NCBI GenBank assembly: GCA_005882445.1
Contig: VBAN01000453.1
Span: 1 to 6,583 of the forward strand
DNA: 6,583 bases
DNA from: Candidatus Segetimicrobium genomatis
GTDB lineage: Bacteria; Sysuimicrobiota; Sysuimicrobiia; Sysuimicrobiales; Segetimicrobiaceae
Reading direction: 5' to 3'
Part shown: one piece after another, positions 1 through 5,890 of the stretch
Numbering within the stretch: the stretch's first letter is position 1
How the letters are laid out: every line of letters begins with the position of its first letter
Translations under genes and position numbers: made by a program
Notes under the pieces: model-generated
Seen by the model: only the letters and a program-made list of their open reading frames with translations
Database searches by the model: none
Told to the model about the DNA's origin: nothing

Positions 1-1345
1 CGCCAGCCGTGTTGTCATTCCACGTGGCGCCTTCCGCGTCGAGGTGGATGCCGGGCATGACATCCCACTGCGCGTACACCCCGTAGCCGTTGCCGGCTGC
101 CGGGCAGGTAATCCCACCACCACCACCGGCGCCAGTGGCGATTGGGCACCGCGCGGTGGTCGGGTTCTTGGAGCCGCCGCCCGGGCCGTACACGTGATAG
201 AAGAGGTTCGTCGCGCCGGTCGGCTGCGAGAACGCCGCTGACCCGAAGTTACCGATCTGGTTGCCGACATAGTAGGCGCCCAGCCGGAGCCCTTCCATCA
301 GCGAGACGTTGGCGTCCACCCCATAGGCATCTTCGCCGCTGGGGAAGCTGAGCGAGCCGACGTTGCCGGCGACCCGGACCCAGACGGCCTGGATGTGCAG
401 GTCCGCGAGGCTGCTCAGGTTGACCGCGACCTTCAGACCGTCGGCGAAGTTAAAGCCGCTGTCGAATGTGGAATCTTCCCAGGTGTCCCCGCCCGTGTTG
501 AACAGCAGCCCGAACGGCCCGAACTGCACCGGGTAGCAGCCGCCGCCGCAGGGGGTGTCCTGGCCAAACCGGCCGAACCAGATCTCGGTCGTGTCCCCCA
601 ACCAAGGTACCTTCCAGTCGAGGAACGCGCTGTCGACGCTGCCGAACGCGCCCTGCGTAATCGCCGGGGCACCGTTGTTCCCCGTGCTGGCGCCGAAGCC
701 GACGTTGCCGCTGTTGAAGAACTGATAACCCTGCGCGGTCGTCAGCGCCATGATGAAGTGGAGGTCGGGGGCGACCGACGCGTCAAACCCAAGCTTGCTC
801 TCCCAGCGCGGCCGGTTCCCGCGGGCGGTATTCCCCGCCGGGGTGTTGCCGGTCTGGGGGTTATTGTTCCCGGTGAGGACTGCCCCGCTGGCAAACTGGT
901 TCAGGTCTTCGCGGAACCTCAGGCCGCCGGTGATCCGGACGTTGGAGAGCTTCGCCTTCATGGCGTTGAGCTCTTCCTCCACCGCGGTCAGCCGGACGTT
1001 CTTCGCCGCCAGTTCCGCCCGGAACTCGTTCACCAGGCGCTGGATACTCTGGATGTCGGACCCGGTGACTTCCGGTTTCATTGCCGGCGCCGGTGTGGGG
1101 ATCTGGATGCTCTCGATCCTGGCGAGCAGCCGTGCAACCACCATGGCCATCTCGTACCGTGTCATGGCACGATCGCCCTTGAAGGTCCCGTCGGGATATC
1201 CCTCGACGAGGCCCTTCGCCGCCAGCTCAGCGATCGCGTCGTACGCCCAATGGTTCGTGGGCGTGTCGGCGAACGGCTGAGCAAAGGCGGGGGAGATCAT
1301 GGCAAACACGAGCACGGTCGCGACTGCCATCGCGAACTGTCTCAT
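1..1345 (-). CDS. SLH-domain outer-membrane porin-like protein (3' end cut off by window)
   Basis: The frame is open from an ATG at 1345-1343 to the window edge, giving 448 residues without a stop, so the C-terminus is missing. Residues 1-22 are a signal peptide (MRQF, hydrophobic core, cleavage likely after AFA). One S-layer homology domain covers about 25-77, with the typical FADTPTNHWAYDAI start, GLVEGYPDGTFKGDR centre and MTRYEMAMVVARLL end. A Pro-rich hinge (82-92) and a probable coiled coil (about 96-135) follow. From about 136 the chain is rich in Gly, Asn and aromatic residues with alternating strands, as in a beta-barrel. Known relatives in architecture (SlpA, SomA, OmpM types) span the outer membrane and bind cell-wall polymer through the SLH domain; that role is inferred here. 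Cys266/270 and Cys400/414 form two close pairs, and there is a Gly5 run at 407-411. The start is supported by the signal peptide and by a GAGGGGG Shine-Dalgarno. The gene has its own promoter downstream of the Lpt operon. Pore activity is not shown by the sequence. Confidence 0.85.
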   Translation of the reverse strand, partial: MRQFAMAVATVLVFAMISPAFAQPFADTPTNHWAYDAIAELAAKGLVEGYPDGTFKGDRAMTRYEMAMVVARLLARIESIQIPTPAPAMKPEVTGSDIQSIQRLVNEFRAELAAKNVRLTAVEEELNAMKAKLSNVRITGGLRFREDLNQFASGAVLTGNNNPQTGNTPAGNTARGNRPRWESKLGFDASVAPDLHFIMALTTAQGYQFFNSGNVGFGASTGNNGAPAITQGAFGSVDSAFLDWKVPWLGDTTEIWFGRFGQDTPCGGGCYPVQFGPFGLLFNTGGDTWEDSTFDSGFNFADGLKVAVNLSSLADLHIQAVWVRVAGNVGSLSFPSGEDAYGVDANVSLMEGLRLGAYYVGNQIGNFGSAAFSQPTGATNLFYHVYGPGGGSKNPTTARCPIATGAGGGGGITCPAAGNGYGVYAQWDVMPGIHLDAEGATWNDNTAG

Positions 1346-1351
1346 GTCATT

Positions 1352-1358
1352 CCCCCTC
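1352..1358 (-). promoter_or_regulatory. Shine-Dalgarno for the SLH-porin gene
   Basis: On the minus strand GAGGGGG lies 6 bases before the ATG at 1345. It is the best ribosome binding site in the window and decides this start: the frame stays open upstream to a TAA near 1530, and a GTG at 1519 would otherwise be a possible start. Another ATG at 1350-1348 is out of frame and reaches TGA after two codons. Confidence 0.75.
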
Positions 1359-1489
1359 GTGCGTGCGATGTTGGGCGCCTCGAAGGGCTGCCGGATCGCG
1401 AGTGTCCGTGTTTTCTCGACACCCAGCGTCCCCAGTCCGCGCCCGCGTGCTACCCTCCCCCGGGTGTCACCCTCTCTTGCCTCCCCCTC

Positions 1490-1502
1490 CGGCCGGTGGC
1501 CG
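1490..1502 (-). repeat. Perfect short inverted repeat in the SLH leader
   Basis: The arms CGGCC and GGCCG flank a 3-base ACC loop, giving five G-C pairs in the leader RNA. There is no U-run after it, so it is not an intrinsic terminator. In GC-rich DNA such a short stem can arise by chance. Confidence 0.4.
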
Positions 1503-1581
1503 TCCGGGGCAGTGAACACTAACGCTTAATAAGAGCAGAAAGAATATGTTCGAGGCTGCCCTTCAGACGCAATCGCTGTGT

Positions 1582-1611
1582 ATATTACCGTCATATTTCG
1601 GCAAGTGTCAA
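1582..1611 (-). promoter_or_regulatory. Sigma70-type promoter for the SLH-porin gene
   Basis: Reading the minus strand, an exact -35 box TTGACA (1611-1606) is followed by an 18-base spacer and a -10 box TAATAT (1587-1582, 4 of 6 consensus matches). The block upstream of the -35 box (1630-1615) is A/T-rich and could serve as an UP element. The whole region is sharply AT-richer than the genes around it. Transcription would start near 1575 and run into the SLH gene. A weaker candidate lies just downstream: TTGCGT, an 18-base spacer, then CATATT. Confidence 0.75.
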
Positions 1612-1656
1612 GGATTTTTCTTGGAAATTTAGGGTGAATTCCCCCCGAACTGGTGT

Positions 1657-2091
1657 TTACCCGCAGCGCGTTCTGGATTGTGGGGCTTGGCGCGAACCTG
1701 CTTCGGATTTCTGGGCCAGGTAGGTTTCCGCGATGACCACCGCGGCGTAATCATCGTAGGGCTCGGGAGGCACCTGGAAACTGAGGGGCAGGAACCTCCG
1801 CCAGCCTCGCGGCGGATGATCGCGAAAGTACCGCCGGCGAGCCAGAAGCGTGGTGCCGCGCTCCCTCACGGACGTCACCGGCACAGGGAGCCCGGACAGC
1901 CTGTTGAGCACCTGTTTGGCTCCGGTCTGATCTCCCACCAGCACGACATCCACGCCGTGGTCCGCCGCCCACCGGCGGACCAGCCCCTCTACCTCGGGAA
2001 GCGGGACCACCTGCCGCGCCACCACGCCTCCTGGGCCGTAGACGGCCACCCCGCACTTCTCCCTGCCGGGATCGACCGCCAGCACCCTCAC
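1657..2091 (-). CDS. YqgF/RuvC-fold (RNase H-like) nuclease-like protein
   Basis: A 144-residue protein with a GTG start and TAA stop. It looks like the RNase H-like YqgF/RuvC superfamily. An N-terminal strand gives MRVLAVDPGREKCGVAV (Asp7 in the DPGxxxxG motif). A second strand gives VVLVGDQTG (about 49-57). Then come RERGTTLLARRRYF, with Glu77 at the place of the YqgF DERxT motif, and DDYAAVVIAETYL, with Asp113/114 in the final acidic motif. All acidic positions expected for metal-dependent catalysis seem present, so activity is plausible. Members of this fold process pre-16S rRNA or act on DNA junctions; the substrate here is unknown. The basic C-terminal tail (about 128-144) looks disordered. 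It overlaps the DUF3084 gene by four bases (GTGA) and has no Shine-Dalgarno of its own, so it is probably translated by coupling. It may be a divergent paralogue rather than the housekeeping YqgF/RuvX. Confidence 0.75.
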   Translation of the reverse strand: MRVLAVDPGREKCGVAVYGPGGVVARQVVPLPEVEGLVRRWAADHGVDVVLVGDQTGAKQVLNRLSGLPVPVTSVRERGTTLLARRRYFRDHPPRGWRRFLPLSFQVPPEPYDDYAAVVIAETYLAQKSEAGSRQAPQSRTRCG

Positions 2092-2987
2092 CGGAAGGTC
2101 AGCACGACGGGGCCGATGGTGTAGGTGTCGGCGAGTGCCACGACTCGGACGTCGACGGGGCGGCGCTGGCCCTGGACGCGGTCGAGCGTTGCCAGGAGGA
2201 CCGCGGGGTCCAGCCGGACGTCCGGCGGGCTCGTCGCCAGGGCGAATGGCGGGGAGATGACCCCGCGGGCCTTGGCCGTGGCGGCGACTCGGGCCGTAAG
2301 CTCCAGGAGCCCGGCCTCGACCTGCTGGCGGGACGCCGCGCCGTCGAGCCGCCTCACCGCGATCGTCTCGCCTTCGCTGAAGACCAGGCGGTTCGGAAAC
2401 CCGATGACGGTCGCCTCCAGAGGCTGCCCGCGAACGGTGTTCTGGGTCGCGATCATCCGTACGACCATCGACGTGTGACGCTCGACGATGTCCTGGGCGA
2501 CATCAGGGATCGTCAGCCCCGGCGGGGACATCCGCACGGCCTCGCCGTCCGGGCCGGACGCCGCGCCGCGCTGCCGCGCCGACTGCGCCGCCAGGTCGAA
2601 GAACGCCTGGACCCGGTTGTTGACGACGGCGGGCGGGTCGGCGCCGTCGATGACGGTGCGCAGGACCTCCTGATCGCGCAGGTAGATGATGTCGCTGACC
2701 TGAAGCGCGCGGAGCTGGGCCTCCTGCTGGGTGATCTGCTGGCGGATCTCCTGCAGGTGGAACAGCGCCTGCCGGGCATCGTTGCTGACCAGGAGCACGA
2801 CCGCCAGCGTGACGATGGCGATCAGCATCCCCGTGATCACCGTGATGATCTGCGCGGTGTACCGCGGGCGGAGCCCCAGCACCGCCAGCCGGCGGCGCCC
2901 GATGCTCCGGCCCACGACGTTGCCGATGAACGCGACGAGCCCGCTCACCAGGATGAGGACGGGAATGAGGATGAACGCCGCGTTCAC
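2088..2987 (-). CDS. DUF3084-family membrane protein
   Basis: A 299-residue protein with a GTG start and TGA stop. The N-terminus is a membrane hairpin: TM1 about 4-26, a short very basic cytoplasmic loop (VGRSIGRRRLAVLGLRPR, about 25-42), and TM2 about 46-68. The GxxIGRxxGRRRLxxLGLRPRxTA pattern, then a second helix ending LLVSNDARQALF, is the hallmark I recall for DUF3084. A coiled-coil stretch (about 72-97) leads into an alpha/beta region that should lie outside the cytoplasm, ending DTYTIGPVVLTF. The biochemical role of the family is not known to me. The gene follows the Lpt permease after 64 bases and overlaps the YqgF-like gene by GTGA. That placement suggests an envelope-related job, but this is inference. 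The start has only a weak GGTGG upstream; no better in-frame start precedes it. Confidence 0.85.
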   Translation of the reverse strand: MNAAFILIPVLILVSGLVAFIGNVVGRSIGRRRLAVLGLRPRYTAQIITVITGMLIAIVTLAVVLLVSNDARQALFHLQEIRQQITQQEAQLRALQVSDIIYLRDQEVLRTVIDGADPPAVVNNRVQAFFDLAAQSARQRGAASGPDGEAVRMSPPGLTIPDVAQDIVERHTSMVVRMIATQNTVRGQPLEATVIGFPNRLVFSEGETIAVRRLDGAASRQQVEAGLLELTARVAATAKARGVISPPFALATSPPDVRLDPAVLLATLDRVQGQRRPVDVRVVALADTYTIGPVVLTFR

Positions 2988-2996
2988 CGCGCCACC

Positions 2997-3016
2997 GCCG
3001 GCATGGGGCCGCCGGC
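2997..3016 (-). repeat. GC-rich inverted/direct repeat before the DUF3084 gene
   Basis: The 64-base gap between the permease stop and the DUF3084 start holds two copies of GCCGGC (3016-3011 and 3002-2997). They can pair as a 6-bp stem with an 8-base loop, and as GCCGGCGG they also form a direct repeat. The stem would end about 10 bases before the GTG and could limit translation. No U-run follows, so it is not a terminator. Chance is possible at this GC content. Confidence 0.3.
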
Positions 3017-3051
3017 TTCACCGCCCGGGTGCGCCGGCCGGACCGCCGCGC

Positions 3052-4173
3052 TCACCGGCCCGCCCGGATGAGCAGCACCACCCCCAGCACGCCGATGACC
3101 GCGTTGGGGAGCCATGCCCCAAGCACCGGCGCGATCACCCTTCCTTCGGAGGCCAGTTGCGCCGGGATGGCGATGGCGTAGTAGGCGAACAGGACCAGGA
3201 TGCTGAGGCCCATGCCGATGCTGGGCCCCGACCGGTGCGGCCGGAGGCTGAGCGGGATCGCCACCAGGGCAAAGACGACGCAGCTGGCCATGGCGGCGAT
3301 CCTGTTGTGAAACTCCACCGCGTAGGCCCGAGGGTCTTCTCCCCGGCGCCGGGCCGCGGCGATCTCCGCGGACAGTTCCCGGAGGCTCATGTCCGACTGC
3401 TGTTTGGGCTGCGCGGTGAGATCCTGAGGGGTGCGCGGCACGTTGAGGTCCATCGCCCCGAACTTGGTCGTGACCACGCTCGGGCCGAAGACGTAAATCG
3501 TGCCGTCGTGGAACGTCCAGGCCCCGCCCTGCCGGTACGTCGCCTCGCGCGCGCGGACGAGGCGGATCTCCTGGCCCCGGACCAGATAGACGACCGTGAC
3601 GCCCTCGAGGGTCTGCGTCTGCGGGTTGTAGCGCTGGGCATGGTACAGCGCGCTACCCTCAGGGCTCGGCCCCTGGAAGAAGATATTCTGGACAGGCTGC
3701 AGCGTGGCCGCTCTGGTGGCGAAGTCGCTGAAGACCTTCTGATACCGGTCGTTGGCGACCTTCACGACCCCCTCGGAGAACACGAGGATGCCGACCGCGG
3801 CGGCGCACCCCAAGAGCACGACCGTCGCCGCGATGCGGTAGAGGCTCATCCCGCAGACCCGCAGCGCCGCGATCTCGTGATTGTCGGTGAGGCGCCCGAT
3901 CCCGAGCACGGTCGCCAGCAGCACCCCCATCGGGGCGCAGAACGCCACCAGGTAGGGCACCTTGTAGACGAACAATTCCAGCGCCGTCCCGAAGGGCAAG
4001 CCCTGGTTGATGGCGAGGCGCGCGAGATAGAACACATGGTTCATCACCAGCAGGGTGGTGAAGAATCCCAGCCCGAACCCGAAGGACAGGCCGATCTCCG
4101 TCGACAGGAGCCGGTCGAGCAGGGAGATGGCCGGGACCGGCACCCGCCGCCGTTGTGCCCAGGAAACCGTCAC
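3052..4173 (-). CDS. lptF: LPS export permease, LptF/LptG (YjgP/YjgQ) family
   Basis: A 373-residue inner-membrane permease of the LPS exporter, close to the usual family length (about 360). It has three N-terminal helices (about 27-50, 72-93, 112-134), a periplasmic beta-jellyroll region (about 135-290), then three C-terminal helices (about 291-311, 317-340, 347-370). The cytoplasmic segment NHEIAALRVCGMSLYRI (99-113) matches the conserved loop with the coupling helix that touches LptB in this family. The family extracts LPS from the inner membrane and passes it to LptC through its jellyroll. The GTG start overlaps the lptB TGA by four bases and has a GAGGGG Shine-Dalgarno 8 bases upstream (4187-4182). 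Only one permease gene is present, although Enterobacteria use an LptF-LptG pair. I cannot tell which orthologue it is, and a homodimer or a distant second gene is possible. The symbol is therefore tentative between lptF and lptG. Confidence 0.92.
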   Translation of the reverse strand: MTVSWAQRRRVPVPAISLLDRLLSTEIGLSFGFGLGFFTTLLVMNHVFYLARLAINQGLPFGTALELFVYKVPYLVAFCAPMGVLLATVLGIGRLTDNHEIAALRVCGMSLYRIAATVVLLGCAAAVGILVFSEGVVKVANDRYQKVFSDFATRAATLQPVQNIFFQGPSPEGSALYHAQRYNPQTQTLEGVTVVYLVRGQEIRLVRAREATYRQGGAWTFHDGTIYVFGPSVVTTKFGAMDLNVPRTPQDLTAQPKQQSDMSLRELSAEIAAARRRGEDPRAYAVEFHNRIAAMASCVVFALVAIPLSLRPHRSGPSIGMGLSILVLFAYYAIAIPAQLASEGRVIAPVLGAWLPNAVIGVLGVVLLIRAGR

Positions 4174-4922
4174 AGGCGGAACCCCTCGCCGAGGTAGAGG
4201 CGGCGCGCCTCGGCGCTCTGGAGGAGCTCCTTCGGCCCGCCGCTCAATAGAATGCGGCCCTCGTGGATGATCTCGACGCGGTCGGTGATCGCCAGCGTGT
4301 CCCGCACATTGTGGTCGGTAATGACGACGCCCAGGCCGCGCTCCCGGAGGTAGCGGACCGTCTGCTGCAGTTCCTGCACCGAGCGCGGGTCGATCCCCGT
4401 GAACGGCTCATCGAGCAGCAGGAACGCCGGCTCCAGCGCGAGGGCCCGGGCGATCTCGACGCGCCGGCGCTCCCCGCCCGAGAGCGTCCAGGCCGGCTGG
4501 CGTCGCACGACGGCGAGCTTGAATTCCTCCAGCAGCCGGTCGGTGCGCTGGCGCCGGACGTCGAGCGGCAGCTTCGCCTGCTCCAGCACCAGCAGGATGT
4601 TCTCCTCGACGGTGAGGCGGCGAAAGACCGACGGTTCCTGCGCCAGATAGCCCAGGCCGGCCCGGACACGGACATCCACCGGCTCGTCGGTCACGCGGGT
4701 GGACCCGATCCACACATCGCCGGCGTCCGGCCGCACCAGCCCGACGATCATGTAAAAGGTGGTCGTCTTCCCGGCGCCGTTGTGCCCCAAGAGGCCGACG
4801 ATCTCGCGGGCGGCCACCTCGAGTGAGACATCGTTGACCACCTTCCGCGTCCCGTACTGCTTCACGAGCCCAACGGCGCGCAGCACCCCGCGCTGCGGCG
4901 CCATGCGCACGATGCGGCTCAC
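4170..4922 (-). CDS. lptB: LPS export ABC transporter ATP-binding protein LptB
   Basis: A 250-residue ABC ATPase that powers LPS extraction with the LptF/G permease on the cytoplasmic face. All motifs are intact: Walker A GHNGAGKTT (46-54), Q-loop Gln95 in YLAQEPSVF, signature LSGGERRR (147-154), Walker B FLLLDEP (167-173), and H-loop His204 in ITDHNV. LptB-specific stretches include TTTFYMIVGL after Walker A, SVFRRLTVEENI, RRVEIARALA, and the C-terminal LYLGEGFRL, which closely resembles the YLGEDFRL end of E. coli LptB. The frame stays open upstream into lptA. I chose the GTG at 4922 because it overlaps the lptA TGA by four bases (GTGA) and has a G-run (4934-4930) 7 bases before it. An ATG six codons later (4904) is the alternative. 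The gene also overlaps the permease gene by GTGA, so the stoichiometry is probably set by coupling. Confidence 0.95.
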   Translation of the reverse strand: MSRIVRMAPQRGVLRAVGLVKQYGTRKVVNDVSLEVAAREIVGLLGHNGAGKTTTFYMIVGLVRPDAGDVWIGSTRVTDEPVDVRVRAGLGYLAQEPSVFRRLTVEENILLVLEQAKLPLDVRRQRTDRLLEEFKLAVVRRQPAWTLSGGERRRVEIARALALEPAFLLLDEPFTGIDPRSVQELQQTVRYLRERGLGVVITDHNVRDTLAITDRVEIIHEGRILLSGGPKELLQSAEARRLYLGEGFRL

Positions 4923-5881
4923 GGGACGGCCCCCGGCGGGGGCGCCGCCGCGCCGGAGATGATCTTCGCGGGATGCCCTTCGGCGATGGTGGTGTGCTCG
5001 GCGAACAGAATGGTCGCCCGCTCGGCCTCGAGCCGGGCGCGACCCCGGTACAGGATGACGTGGCCGTCGAGCACGATGGTCTGCGCCCGCTGCGAGAGCG
5101 TCGCGTGGTCGGCAACTCCCCGCATGTCCTCTCCTTCTAGCATCACGTGGTCGCGCGCGTCCGCCTCGCCCCGGTCCAGATCCGCCGCGAGATGGTCCGC
5201 CTGGAGCCTGTCGGCGCCCTGCGCCAGCACGGCATGACCATCGGCGGTGCCCCGCCGGGTCATCCGGTCGTAGACGACCCGGTCGGCGCGGAGCTGCTGG
5301 CTTCCCCGGAGGATCGCGACCTGCCCGGTCGCCACGATCTGCCCCGTGTCCGGCCGGTCGTCGGCCTCCACGGTCTCGGCGGAGAAGGTCGCCCACCGCC
5401 CGTCCTGGGCCGCGTCCCCGTCCGGAGAGGCCTCTCCCTGGGCGGCAGCATCACTCCGGCCCGCGGCATCCCCTTGGGCGGCGGCCTCGCTCAGAAAACG
5501 GCCTCGCACGGACCCCGACGCCGTAACGTGCCGGGTCGGCAGCATCGCCACGATCCGATCGGCCCCGACTTCGAAGGTGGGCGTCGAGATCGTCCCGCCT
5601 CCGAGCACCTCGATGTGGCGGGCCCCGGCGTGGTAGAGGATCTCCGGGGCCTCGATCCGGACCGTCCCGCGGACGATTACGACCCGCGCGCCGCGGAAGA
5701 CCCACTCCTGGGTGGCGTCATCGTATTCGATCGTGGAGGCCCCGCTGACATCGATCTGGGGCGGCGCGGGAGGTCGTGGGCCTGCGGCGGGCGCCGCGAG
5801 CGCTCCGGAGTCCGGGAGGCAGCCGAGCCCGACCACGATGAGCGCGACCCCAATGACCTTCAGCCGGGACGATCCGGTCAT
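4919..5881 (-). CDS. lptA: LptA/OstA-family periplasmic LPS transport protein, enlarged
   Basis: A 320-residue protein, much longer than E. coli LptA (185). Residues 1-29 form a signal peptide (SRLK, hydrophobic core, cleavage near ALA29). A Pro-rich stretch (31-41) leads into repeated beta-strands of the OstA/LptA jellyroll kind. Block one is about 44-129 (IEYDDATQEWVFRGARVVIV, ILYHAGARHIEVLGGGTIST). A low-complexity Ala/Gly/Asp/Gln linker (131-162) follows. Block two is about 163-305, with typical strand units such as QLRADRVVYDRMTRRGTADG, LQADHLAADLDRGEADARD and IVLDGHVILYRGRARLEAER. Known LptA proteins form the periplasmic bridge that passes LPS from LptC to LptD. A two-block protein could cover more of the gap by itself. 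The ATG is 9 bases after the lptC stop; AAGGA touches the ATG directly, an odd spacing that suggests reinitiation after lptC. An N-terminal piece of LptD is a less likely reading. Confidence 0.85.
   Translation of the reverse strand: MTGSSRLKVIGVALIVVGLGCLPDSGALAAPAAGPRPPAPPQIDVSGASTIEYDDATQEWVFRGARVVIVRGTVRIEAPEILYHAGARHIEVLGGGTISTPTFEVGADRIVAMLPTRHVTASGSVRGRFLSEAAAQGDAAGRSDAAAQGEASPDGDAAQDGRWATFSAETVEADDRPDTGQIVATGQVAILRGSQQLRADRVVYDRMTRRGTADGHAVLAQGADRLQADHLAADLDRGEADARDHVMLEGEDMRGVADHATLSQRAQTIVLDGHVILYRGRARLEAERATILFAEHTTIAEGHPAKIISGAAAPPPGAVP
5398..5491 (-). repeat. Degenerate codon repeats in the LptA linker
   Basis: The DNA for LptA residues 131-161 contains imperfect direct copies of a unit encoding AAAQG(D/E)A, once at residues 133-139 and once at 145-151, followed by a looser DGDAAQDG. 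The unit seems to have expanded by duplication inside the gene, making a flexible spacer between the two beta-domains. Copy number could vary between strains. Confidence 0.5.
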
Positions 5882-5890
5882 TCCTTGTGA

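Larger units (their letters stand above)
1346..1575 (-). promoter_or_regulatory. Long GC-rich 5' untranslated leader of the SLH-porin gene
   Basis: From the predicted transcription start (about 1575) to the ATG there are roughly 230 bases with no convincing gene. The first 60 or so bases are AT-rich and include the small palindrome CTTATTAAG (1533-1525). The rest is GC-rich. It includes a perfect 5-bp hairpin with a 3-base loop (1502-1490), a purine-rich G-run segment (1490-1453), and a weaker stem GTGTC/GACAC (1422-1418 with 1406-1402). I could not match it to a riboswitch class that I know. Long leaders are common on strongly expressed surface-layer mRNAs, where they affect mRNA stability and translation; that function is inferred here. 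The leader length depends on the promoter call being right. Confidence 0.5.

Noticed and set aside
1346..1519. N-terminal extension of the SLH protein from a GTG at 1519
   Set aside because: The frame is open, but the 58 added residues are Arg/Gly-rich, have no ribosome site, and would bury the clear signal peptide that starts at 1345.
395..1522. Long plus-strand open frame of 375 codons
   Set aside because: It lies antisense to the SLH-porin gene and its leader, encodes an Arg/Val/Gly/Pro-rich chain without recognisable domains, and is an expected by-product of GC-rich third positions.
1346..1575. Riboswitch (ydaO or GEMM type) in the SLH leader
   Set aside because: A few fragments such as GCAGCCCTTC recall ydaO-type elements, but the conserved core order and pairing are absent. 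A covariance-model search would be needed to claim one.
1612..1656. Terminator after the YqgF-like gene
   Set aside because: Only a 3-bp GGG/CCC stem with a long loop and no proper U-run is visible on the minus strand. Read-through into the SLH gene is possible.
2731..4197. Long plus-strand open frame of 488 codons
   Set aside because: It is antisense to the LptF/G and DUF3084 genes, which show clear family motifs. The translated chain is His/Arg/Asp-rich and low in complexity, typical of a shadow frame.
4923..5396. Upstream extension of the LptB frame (408 residues in total)
   Set aside because: The added N-terminus is Arg/Gly/Pro-rich nonsense overlapping lptA. LptB homologues begin right at the ABC domain, and the GTG at 4922 gives the normal length.
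5816..5823. Lipoprotein lipobox at Cys21 of LptA
   Set aside because: The residues before Cys21 are G-L-G, which lack the Leu/Val/Ile expected at -3, and a normal signal peptidase I site (ALA29) follows. LptA homologues are soluble periplasmic proteins.
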